Below, piece by piece: positions 1 to 6,113 of a DNA stretch of 33,687 nucleotides. The stretch spans positions 1 through 33,687 of IMG/VR virus record IMGVR_UViG_3300025141_000400, one strand, 5' to 3'. Source of the DNA: a virus. How positions within the stretch are numbered: the first letter of the stretch is position 1; every line of letters begins with the position of its first letter. The notes beneath the pieces are model-generated. The model was not told where the DNA came from. It did no database searches and worked only from the letters and a program-made list of their open reading frames with translations. The translations under genes and the position numbers were made by a program.

Positions 1-1120
1 AGTCAGCCACGAAGCACTTGTTGAATGCCTCGGAGATTTGCTCCATCGTGATTACTTCTGCGCTCAATCCTGAACGATTTGTCTGCGATGCTGTCCAAAT
101 AGGACACTGAAACTCCGTTGAAAGGGCCCGCAGCTCTTCATAAATAGACTCCAGTTCGTTTCGTTTCTCTTTTCTCACCAGCACAGGCTTGAGGAGATCA
201 GCATAGTCTACAATAATCAATCCTGGCTTTATGCCGCGCTTCACAAGGCGTGATAGATGTGCTCGGATTGTGTTGGTAGATGCCGACTTCGTAGGATACT
301 CCTTGATAATCAGATTACCTTCAAAGTCTTTAATCTCTTCATATATCTCTTGTTTAAAATTCTTGATGTCCGAGAGGGGATAGCCGGTAATACAGCTATC
401 GTAGCGGTTAGCGATCACTGTGTCCTGTAGCTCTAACGTATACTGAACTACAGTCTTGCCCTCGCGCAGTGCGGCTGCACCAAGGTGAACCAGCACCATA
501 CTTTTACCTGCGCCAGTCGGAGCAATCACAACTCCCAACTCGCTCTTGCCTAGGCCACCGCCTACAATCGCATCAATGTCTTTCCATCCGGTTGTGATCG
601 GATTTCTGTGCTTTGGCATAAACCGTTCTTCAAAATCAGCCATATAATCGTAGCCAAAGTTGTTCTCGGATCCAAGTTTAAGCGAGTCATTGATGACCTT
701 AGAGATCTCATCGAACGAGCATGTCTGAAGCAACCCAACAGACTTCATCATCGCCTCTTTAAGGTTCTGCTTGCGACAGAAGTCTAGCGACGTTTCCTTA
801 ATGTAGTCATTGTCTTGAAGCTCGCGAGTGTGGATGCGTGCGAAATACTCTCGCACTTGCCTCTGTGTAACCTCGTCTTCACTCTCAAGCTCAGTTCGCA
901 CAATCGTCATCATCGCATCCAAAGATGGATGAGTGCTATACTTTGCTCTATATGTCACAATCTTTCGTAGAAAAACTTGAAGATATTCAAGCTCTAAAAA
1001 GTTAATGTCCAGCACCTCTGTGATCTGATCCGCGAACGGTCTGTCCTCAAAGATTAGCTGAACAAGCCCTTCTTGGAAGGTTTTTCCATACCTCCCGAAG
1101 TTTGCTTTTTCTGCGATCAT
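1..1120 (-). CDS. 41: DnaB-family replicative helicase (T4 gp41-like), 3' end outside the window
   Basis: Replicative 5'-3' DNA helicase that would load at the phage fork and work with primase. I translated it from the minus strand. ATG at 1120 follows AGAGGG by 5 bases, and the frame stays open for 373 residues to the window edge, so the C-terminus is missing. The N-terminal 170 residues are helical. The RecA-like core then shows a Walker A motif APTGAGKS (about residues 200-207), a Walker B strand LIIVDYADLL, and a motif-H3-like segment WTASQTNR near the cut end. This order is that of DnaB/gp41 hexameric helicases. A near-perfect sigma70-type promoter lies just upstream in the gap after the 5' nuclease gene. 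Family is sure; the gp41 name is by analogy with T4. Confidence 0.9.
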   Translation of the reverse strand, partial: MIAEKANFGRYGKTFQEGLVQLIFEDRPFADQITEVLDINFLELEYLQVFLRKIVTYRAKYSTHPSLDAMMTIVRTELESEDEVTQRQVREYFARIHTRELQDNDYIKETSLDFCRKQNLKEAMMKSVGLLQTCSFDEISKVINDSLKLGSENNFGYDYMADFEERFMPKHRNPITTGWKDIDAIVGGGLGKSELGVVIAPTGAGKSMVLVHLGAAALREGKTVVQYTLELQDTVIANRYDSCITGYPLSDIKNFKQEIYEEIKDFEGNLIIKEYPTKSASTNTIRAHLSRLVKRGIKPGLIIVDYADLLKPVLVRKEKRNELESIYEELRALSTEFQCPIWTASQTNRSGLSAEVITMEQISEAFNKCFVAD

Positions 1121-1143
1121 TAATGCCCTCTGTATGTCTTGTA

Positions 1144-1171
1144 ATTATAGCCGATCCTCCCTGAATGTCAA
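1144..1171 (-). promoter_or_regulatory. sigma70-type promoter for the helicase gene
   Basis: On the minus strand TTGACA (1166-1171) is followed by a 16-base spacer and TATAAT (1144-1149). Transcription would start near 1137 and give a leader of about 17 bases carrying the AGAGGG ribosome binding site. It fills most of the 65-base gap between the nuclease stop and the helicase start. Confidence 0.8.
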
Positions 1172-1185
1172 GGTAAGATCAAATT

Positions 1186-2166
1186 TTATTCGCTTGCGCC
1201 GTCAACGCATTCGTAGTTGATCTTGTTTAACTGTGACTTAAGATCTTCCCAATTTAACTCACCAAATCCGTCTTCGCGCATCATGCGAATTAGCTCTGTC
1301 CTGTTGAAATCACACTCGAAATTCTCCACTGCTTCTTGCGTAAACTGCTTTGCCTGAACAGACATTTGGGGCGCATAGAGTTGCATCATTTTATAGTTAT
1401 GTTCCACCAACTTTTTATTCTCGATCACGGTGTCGTAAAATTTAACGCGCGATCCTTTAGCGCTCTTGACGCAGTAGTCTATAACCTCTGGGATTGTACA
1501 ATCTCTATTCTCGCTTAGAAACGGCAGCCGCTTTTGGATCGTCTTCAATCCTGCACCTTTGATCCCTGGTAGGTTGTCAGATGCATCGCCGGCCATTGCG
1601 CGAGCTAGTGCCATATTGCGAGGGTGAACCCCCACTGTCTCCACGATGCGCTTAGCGTTAAGCATCTCGTTCACAGTGGGGCGCCACAAAATAGTCTCAT
1701 CATCACATAGCTGCATGAAATCCTTATCGTTTGACACAATAATCTTTTGCCAGCCATCGTAGTATTTCATTTGTGTTACATATGAAATGATATCATCAGC
1801 CTCAATCTGCTCAATCAGCACTTGAATGATCGGCATCTCGTTCATATACTCGATAATGCGCTTCTGCTGCCACATTTTGTTGGCTAGCTCCTCGTCTTCC
1901 GTCAAGTTGCGGATAGCGCGGTTAAGGCGAATAGGCTTCCTGCCTGCCTTGTAGTTCTTGTCCATAGTCTTGCGCTTGCGGGAGCCATCAGGACCATCCC
2001 ACGCAATGATAATATTATCGGGCTTCGTCTCCCGAGCTAGCTTCTGGAGGATTTTGATAAAACCCTTCAGTCCTCCGATCGGCTGTCCATTAGTTGACAG
2101 TGACGGGTCCACAATATAGGCCCGTAGGTATGCGTTTAACGCATCGATAATTAATACTCTTTTCAA
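1186..2166 (-). CDS. rnh: RNase H / 5'-3' exonuclease (FEN family, T4 Rnh-like)
   Basis: Flap/5'-nuclease that removes RNA primers and processes Okazaki fragments, 326 residues against 305 in T4. The metal-binding acidic set of the FEN fold is complete: D8 in IIDALN, D57 in AWDGP, E122-D124-D125 in IEADDI, D147 and D149 in SNDKD, D194 and D197 in AGDASDN. A helix-hairpin-helix DNA-binding motif follows (LPGIKGAGLKTI, residues 199-210). A KAGRK segment at 73-77 fits the helical arch. The start is TTG at 2166, chosen because GAGGGGG lies 7 bases upstream and the conserved first strand begins at once. It has its own promoter and is separated from the His-rich gene upstream by 63 bases holding a promoter-hairpin device. 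Confidence 0.92.
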   Translation of the reverse strand: MKRVLIIDALNAYLRAYIVDPSLSTNGQPIGGLKGFIKILQKLARETKPDNIIIAWDGPDGSRKRKTMDKNYKAGRKPIRLNRAIRNLTEDEELANKMWQQKRIIEYMNEMPIIQVLIEQIEADDIISYVTQMKYYDGWQKIIVSNDKDFMQLCDDETILWRPTVNEMLNAKRIVETVGVHPRNMALARAMAGDASDNLPGIKGAGLKTIQKRLPFLSENRDCTIPEVIDYCVKSAKGSRVKFYDTVIENKKLVEHNYKMMQLYAPQMSVQAKQFTQEAVENFECDFNRTELIRMMREDGFGELNWEDLKSQLNKINYECVDGASE

Positions 2167-2169
2167 AAT

Positions 2170-2211
2170 AAAACCCCCTCAAGTCATATACATTATAACT
2201 TATTGAGGGGG
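2170..2211 (-). terminator. hairpin acting as terminator and ribosome-site occluder
   Basis: Nine-base perfect arms, CCCCCTCAA (minus-strand bases 2211-2203 as read) and TTGAGGGGG (2182-2174), enclose a 20-base loop. On the minus strand the right arm is followed by TTTTATTTT, a terminator-like tract for the upstream UvsX/His-rich operon. The right arm contains the GAGGGGG ribosome binding site of the nuclease gene, so a folded read-through RNA would hide it. Confidence 0.7.
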
Positions 2212-2221
2212 CCTACGTCAA
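2192..2221 (-). promoter_or_regulatory. sigma70-type promoter with its -10 box in a hairpin loop, for the nuclease gene
   Basis: Minus strand TTGACG (2216-2221), 18-base spacer, TATAAT (2192-2197). The expected start point is near 2184-2186, downstream of the left arm of the 2170-2211 hairpin. The resulting RNA therefore has only the right arm, and the ribosome binding site is free. Confidence 0.75.
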
Positions 2222-2229
2222 GCGTTTTT

Positions 2230-2520
2230 TTAGAATCTGATAACAACGGTCCAACGACCGGCGATATGATTCCACTTCCACATAAGATGTGGCCTGTGAT
2301 GGGTCATCACCCAGTGGCCACGATAAAAATATACCGAGTGGCTAGTGCGGGCCTTCGATGGGCGAACGGGCTTTTTCACGCTATATTGGTGATGCCGATG
2401 CGTAACATGTTTGTGTGGCACAGGCTTCTTGTGTGCGTGATGCTTGTGCGGTACCGCCTTCTTGGCATCGGCAACGTTGAGCTGTGTTGCCAGCAGCAGT
2501 GCTGTAATTAATGAAGTCAT
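2230..2520 (-). CDS. small His-rich exported protein, function unknown
   Basis: A 96-residue protein that I do not recognise. The first 19 residues (MTSLITALLLATQLNVADA) look like a short secretion signal ending in a possible ADA cleavage site, although the usual basic N-region is absent. The mature part is very basic and has 15 histidines, in HKHHAHKK, HKHVTHRHH and MTHHRPH. The C-terminal part, with RGHWV, MWKWNH and AGRWTVVIRF, recalls the aromatic G-x-W repeats of small periplasmic proteins. Start ATG overlaps the uvsX stop in an ATGA arrangement, so translation is probably coupled to uvsX. Metal or polyanion binding at the cell envelope is a guess. Confidence 0.65.
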   Translation of the reverse strand: MTSLITALLLATQLNVADAKKAVPHKHHAHKKPVPHKHVTHRHHQYSVKKPVRPSKARTSHSVYFYRGHWVMTHHRPHLMWKWNHIAGRWTVVIRF

Positions 2521-3659
2521 GACTTCTCCTTGTGTGGTACTGTTAAATCTTCTGGTTCTGTATAGAAAGCATCGGCGCTTCCTTCGCGTTTATCAAACTT
2601 CTGAATAATCTCTTCATCCATTAGACGCAGAACCCTCTCTTTAAATTCATTATCAGTTGTAATTAGTTGTGTCCACTTTGATGGTTGGAACTTCTTTTCG
2701 TAGTCGTCCAACTTTAACGTATACCACGCACCCGCAGAAGTCAGATGCCCAGATGACTTGATCGCATCAAACCAACTCTCCTCATCTCGGATGCCAATCT
2801 CGTTACCCCAGAGGATACGGAAGGCGCAGGATCTACCCTGAGTTCCAAAGCGAGACTTCTCAAGCTTGATCTTGACCTCCGATCCAATGCGGAACCCCTT
2901 CTCGTCTGTAACGAAAGAAGACTTAGCCTTGCGCCCAGTCAGCCAGATGCGCAAAGAATAAGCATAGTGCATAGCCTTTCCGCCTGGGGTGATGAAGGGC
3001 GTAGTCATCGCGACAATACGCGCTGTCGGCCCCTGTGGGATGTTTGTCTTCAACTGGTTAAGCACGATGAAAGTCGCCTGCTTATCAGCAATAGGGATCG
3101 TCAACTTGGACATCCCCTTTGCGAGAATGCGCGCCTTCATTGCCATCGAAGATTGTGGATTAAAATCGCCTTCTACATCTGAGACAGCAGGCGTGAATGC
3201 CAACGAATCCCAAATTAAAACAAGCTTCTCGTCGGTAGCTCCTAGCAACTCCTCAATAGTTTCTAAGACAAACTCGACGGAGGATGCTTGAACATACATT
3301 AGACGGCTCAAATCGCACCCTGCTTGCTCTAAAAAAGTTGGGTCGATTGCTGATTCAGAATCAAAATATACAACCAATTTTCCTTGTTTCTGGGCGTTTG
3401 CTGCGATCTGTGCAGCCATATAAGATTTGCCTGTGGATTCTAGTCCCGCAATTTCAGTTACTTTACCAACAGGGATGCCTGCGCGTCGACCCTTACAGAT
3501 AATAGAGTCAAGCCAGCGCGAGCCAGTTGGGATCCAATCTTTAACGGAGGTTGGATTGTCTCCGGTCAAGTCGTGCGCGACATTCCGGCCGGCCTTCTTG
3601 TTTACTAATTTCATTAGGTCTTGCATTGCCACGCGACCTGCTTTCGTTTTCTTTGCCAT
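2517..3659 (-). CDS. uvsX: UvsX/RecA-type recombinase
   Basis: Strand-exchange ATPase that forms filaments on ssDNA and drives recombination-dependent replication. At 380 residues it is close to T4 UvsX and RecA. Visible core motifs are Walker A GLESTGKS (72-79), the catalytic-glutamate segment VYFDSE (E102), Walker B LVLIWDS (D151), the VLNQLK strand (N201-Q202, matching RecA INQIR), and the L2-following segment TPGGKAMHYAYSLRIWL. ATG at 3659 has AGAGGG a few bases upstream. A hairpin repeat ends 22 bases before the start. It follows the AIPR-like gene and is coupled to the His-rich gene. Overall length and phage context favour UvsX, although the GGKAMHYA segment is RecA-like. Confidence 0.93.
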   Translation of the reverse strand: MAKKTKAGRVAMQDLMKLVNKKAGRNVAHDLTGDNPTSVKDWIPTGSRWLDSIICKGRRAGIPVGKVTEIAGLESTGKSYMAAQIAANAQKQGKLVVYFDSESAIDPTFLEQAGCDLSRLMYVQASSVEFVLETIEELLGATDEKLVLIWDSLAFTPAVSDVEGDFNPQSSMAMKARILAKGMSKLTIPIADKQATFIVLNQLKTNIPQGPTARIVAMTTPFITPGGKAMHYAYSLRIWLTGRKAKSSFVTDEKGFRIGSEVKIKLEKSRFGTQGRSCAFRILWGNEIGIRDEESWFDAIKSSGHLTSAGAWYTLKLDDYEKKFQPSKWTQLITTDNEFKERVLRLMDEEIIQKFDKREGSADAFYTEPEDLTVPHKEKS

Positions 3660-3681
3660 AGAGCCCTCTTGTTAAAAATGG

Positions 3682-3715
3682 GGCAGACTTTTTACCGGTC
3701 TGCCAGCGGCTTGTT
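3682..3715 (-). repeat. intergenic hairpin repeat, copy A (before uvsX)
   Basis: Thirty-four bases identical to copy B at 5051-5084. Seven-base arms GGCAGAC/GTCTGCC flank a 9-base loop, and on the minus strand the hairpin is followed by CCATTTTTAAC. It lies directly after the tandem stop TAATAA of the AIPR-like gene and 22 bases before the uvsX ATG. It is either a weak intrinsic terminator/attenuator or an RNA processing or stabilising element. Confidence 0.8.
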
Positions 3716-3717
3716 TA

Positions 3718-4986
3718 TTATTTCGCCACTAGTGCAAGGCGCGTGCTCCACGTAGGCCTATTGACAACAGTGCGCTGTGCTTCGTTTGAGCAAAGTGCCC
3801 AAAGCGTCTCATCTGCTACAAAATCACCCCAACGATTGTTAAACACTGATGCAAAGTTGCTTTGATAACGAGCCTCAATCTGATCGAGCACCTGCTTTCC
3901 GCATGCAAGCCAAATCGCCTTTAGTTCTGCGATTGTATATTCGGCTACTAGCTTTCCATCTTCTGGACGAAAGGCGTGATTAAGAACCGAATAACATACA
4001 GTGTTTAGCAACTCTTTTGTGAGAGCGTATTCGGTTGATTCCGCATCCTTAAAGGTATAGTTGCAGAACGGCGCTGGGCCCTTCTTAGTGTCCTTGGTAA
4101 TAATCGCGTAGGTGTTCACGCCAGCGCCCAAGATAGTGCGCATCTCGGACTGCACAAAATCTGCAAACTCAAGAATAATATCAATGTGTTCCGAAGCACT
4201 GTTCAGGAGAACACCCTTATCTTCATGAATCCAAAACTTGTTGAGTGCTTCGCGGCCCTTCTTTGGCCAAGAACTGATGTCTCCCAAGCCAGCACCTGTA
4301 ACGTACAGACTAGGAAGCACCGTACCAAGCAAACAAGTTACTTGTCCGACTCCCAGTTCGTTTGGCACCTTCTCGCCGGTCGGAAGCTTTTGATTCTCCT
4401 TCCAACCAATGTGGGTCTCGTCGCAGTAGCTAAGGTTGCCCTTGGCCACGTCAAAGCCGCCAAGAATGTTAATTTCGCTCTTGGACTTCTGCGGCTGGAC
4501 CGCGTTGGCTGCACTCGCAACACCCCGGATCTCATCTTTTGACAAGAAAGCGGTGTTTTCAACCAAATGCAAAGTATATGTCTTGTTACTAGCATCTTCA
4601 TCGTGATTAATAGCGCTATCAGTGCGATCTGCTGAGTGCTGACCATCATAGTGGCCGGCCAGATAGCTGTCAAAAGCCATACTAACGTACCAGCCAGTAG
4701 GGCTGTCCTCGTCTTCATAGATTCTTAGCGAATCGGCATCAATAACGGCGCGCATTCCGCGACACTTGATAGCAAACAGGGGATCATTAAGATAACTGTT
4801 GAAAATCGCTTTGGGGATCTTTCCAGTATCATCCACATCGCGAGGGTTAGGGCCCTTGGGTATATCACATAGCGGATGCTCTGTGTCTGGGCGTGTAAAT
4901 ACGGTATAAAATCGGGCTCCGTTTGGCAGTGTATCATCTGCAATAGAAGTGGGTCCCGAAACCGGAAACTTGATTGTGTTTGTCAT
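3718..4986 (-). CDS. AIPR-like protein (abortive infection phage resistance superfamily)
   Basis: A 422-residue cytoplasmic protein. I assign it to the AIPR superfamily from a remembered succession of motifs, not from a search: FAIKCRGMRAV near 71-81 (family F-x-x-x-N-R-G-I pattern), GHYDGQHS at 111-118 (family D-G-x-H-T), VASAANAVQPQ at 156-166 (family AxNTsxQV), GWKEN at 194-198, the helix ELGVGQVTCLL at 210-220, and the late VLLNSASEH segment. AIPR proteins are known from abortive-infection loci and near restriction-modification systems; their biochemical role is poorly defined. It sits between the lipoprotein and uvsX with a hairpin repeat on each side and only a weak purine-rich site before ATG 4986. 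Related families with DGQHR motifs (DndB-like) are an alternative. Confidence 0.55.
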   Translation of the reverse strand: MTNTIKFPVSGPTSIADDTLPNGARFYTVFTRPDTEHPLCDIPKGPNPRDVDDTGKIPKAIFNSYLNDPLFAIKCRGMRAVIDADSLRIYEDEDSPTGWYVSMAFDSYLAGHYDGQHSADRTDSAINHDEDASNKTYTLHLVENTAFLSKDEIRGVASAANAVQPQKSKSEINILGGFDVAKGNLSYCDETHIGWKENQKLPTGEKVPNELGVGQVTCLLGTVLPSLYVTGAGLGDISSWPKKGREALNKFWIHEDKGVLLNSASEHIDIILEFADFVQSEMRTILGAGVNTYAIITKDTKKGPAPFCNYTFKDAESTEYALTKELLNTVCYSVLNHAFRPEDGKLVAEYTIAELKAIWLACGKQVLDQIEARYQSNFASVFNNRWGDFVADETLWALCSNEAQRTVVNRPTWSTRLALVAK

Positions 4987-5050
4987 TTTTTTCTCTTTTG
5001 TGTTTGTGCTGCCTCTGGTCCCTCTATGGACCGCAGCGGTTGTTAAAAGC

Positions 5051-5084
5051 GGCAGACTTTTTACCGGTCTGCCAGCGGCTTGTT
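5051..5084 (-). repeat. intergenic hairpin repeat, copy B (between lipoprotein and AIPR-like gene)
   Basis: Identical over 34 bases to copy A. It starts 3 bases after the lipoprotein stop and is followed on the minus strand by GCTTTTAAC, a T-tract typical of weak terminators. The 64 bases from here to the AIPR-like ATG hold two small dyads (ACCGC/GCGGT and GGTCC/GGACC) and no promoter that I can see. Confidence 0.8.
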
Positions 5085-5087
5085 GTT

Positions 5088-5186
5088 TTACTCGACGGCG
5101 ACTGCGGTGTCTTCGCCAGTGTCTTCATCAGCGTCTCCGCAGCCACTCATAAGAGCGCATGCGGCGATTAGTACAACGTACTTCAT
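5088..5186 (-). CDS. 32-residue lipoprotein microprotein
   Basis: A short ORF: a basic residue at position 2, a hydrophobic stretch (YVVLIAACALMSG), then Cys16 in the lipobox-like ALMSGC, then an acidic tail CGDADEDTGEDTAVAVE. The ribosome binding site is excellent (AAGGAGG, 5 bases before ATG). If processed by signal peptidase II, only 17 residues anchored by lipid would remain, as in bacteriocin release proteins, Rz1-type spanins or immunity/exclusion lipoproteins, though no homology to any of these is visible. Met at -3 of the lipobox is not the favoured Leu. It sits between two hairpin repeats, upstream of the AIPR-like gene and downstream of the ssDNA-binding protein gene. Confidence 0.7.
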   Translation of the reverse strand: MKYVVLIAACALMSGCGDADEDTGEDTAVAVE

Positions 5187-5202
5187 AATCCCTCCTTTGG
5201 AA

Positions 5203-5240
5203 AAATGTGGCAGAGTATTTCAACCCGCTCTGCCATCGGT
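5203..5240 (-). repeat. intergenic hairpin repeat, diverged copy C (before the lipoprotein)
   Basis: Same design as copies A and B with different bases: arms GGCAGAG (minus strand from 5234) and CTCTGCC (to 5209), a 12-base loop, then ACATTTTTCC on the minus strand. The stem ends 22 bases before the lipoprotein ATG, the same distance as copy A to uvsX. It lies about 27 bases after the stop of the ssDNA-binding protein gene. Confidence 0.7.
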
Positions 5241-5261
5241 AATAGACTCACCTAGTTACTA

Positions 5262-6032
5262 TTAGCCTGTCATCAATTCATCAAACGCACGGTCTACATC
5301 ACTCTTACCATTGGTGGCGCCGTACTTGGCTGTCTCAGAAGAGCGACTTTCTGCGGAAGAACTTCCCGAAAGCTGCTCATCGAGGATTGCGTCGACCTGG
5401 GCGGGACTAAGACGATCGAATAGACCATCAAAATCAGGCATGCGATCGAGGAGGGCGGGGATCGCTTCGCTGTCTGCCAGGAGGGTGGACGTGTTTCGAC
5501 GCATCTTTAGGTTTGTCTGAGGATACGCTCCAGGCTTAGTGGGCTTGGTATAAGTAAGGGTAATGTCCGTACCCTCCTTGATATCAGTGATATCACCATA
5601 CTCGGGATCCAAGATGTACCCCAAGAGAAGCTCGTAAGCCTGCTTTCCGTAGCCGTAGACCTTGATGCCCTCGTCTTCGCGACCACGGATAACAACGGGC
5701 GAGAAATAGCGAGTGCGCACAAAGAGACTCTTCGCGAGCTTCTTGCTCTCCTCATCGTTGTTGTCAACTCCCTCGCGCCAAAGCGAAGAAGCAAATTCAC
5801 ACACGGGGCAGTGCTCGCCAAAGTTGCGCTTTGGACAGAGGATACCTCCGCGATGCTCGCCCACATTATAGTGGAAGAACATTTCCTTCAACGGATCGCC
5901 ATCATTGGTCGGCACGATCCGAATATCTGTATCGCCCTCATCTGGCTTGAACCAGGGTGAGTTTGCATCCTTATTTCCTTCGCCGCGAAGGGATGCGAGC
6001 TTCTGCCGCATCAGTTCCATATTAATTCCCAT
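5262..6032 (-). CDS. 32: single-stranded DNA-binding protein, T4 gp32-like
   Basis: Coats ssDNA at the fork and recruits replication and recombination proteins. I start it at ATG 6032 (256 residues, MGINMELMRQKL...), which has AGGAG 8 bases upstream; an in-frame extension to 6113 would run into the promoter. The zinc-binding signature HRGGILCPKRNFGEHCPVC gives H60, C66, C75 and C78, close to T4 gp32 spacing. The N-terminal MRQKLASLRG resembles the gp32 cooperativity domain. The C-terminus is Ser-rich then acidic (SDVDRAFDELMTG), as in the protein-recruiting tail of gp32. It is first in an operon of lipoprotein, AIPR-like, uvsX and His-rich genes, behind its own promoter. Confidence 0.88.
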   Translation of the reverse strand: MGINMELMRQKLASLRGEGNKDANSPWFKPDEGDTDIRIVPTNDGDPLKEMFFHYNVGEHRGGILCPKRNFGEHCPVCEFASSLWREGVDNNDEESKKLAKSLFVRTRYFSPVVIRGREDEGIKVYGYGKQAYELLLGYILDPEYGDITDIKEGTDITLTYTKPTKPGAYPQTNLKMRRNTSTLLADSEAIPALLDRMPDFDGLFDRLSPAQVDAILDEQLSGSSSAESRSSETAKYGATNGKSDVDRAFDELMTG

Positions 6033-6061
6033 TTTATTTTCTCCTGTTTGTTGGGTAAAGT

Positions 6062-6082
6062 AAATCAAGCTTTCCTTGATTT
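6062..6082 (-). promoter_or_regulatory. perfect dyad at the transcription start of the ssDNA-binding protein gene
   Basis: Arms AAATCAAG and CTTGATTT (8 bases each) with a 5-base centre. The predicted start of transcription (about 6077-6080) falls inside the first arm. It could be an operator overlapping +1, or a 5'-terminal stem-loop on the mRNA. T4 gp32 is known to repress its own translation through a structured leader, so an autoregulatory site is a reasonable inference. Confidence 0.55.
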
Positions 6083-6084
6083 CT

Positions 6085-6113
6085 ATTGTAGAACACTCAA
6101 CGTAGCTTGTCAA
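6085..6113 (-). promoter_or_regulatory. sigma70-type promoter for the ssDNA-binding protein operon
   Basis: Minus strand TTGACA (6108-6113), 17-base spacer, TACAAT (6085-6090). The -35 box overlaps the TGA stop of the tubulin-like gene upstream, marking the join between the late operon and the replication module. Confidence 0.8.

Noticed and set aside
6033-6113. N-terminal extension of the ssDNA-binding protein to 6113
   Set aside because: This stretch is the promoter and leader; the gp32-like sequence begins at ATG 6032.
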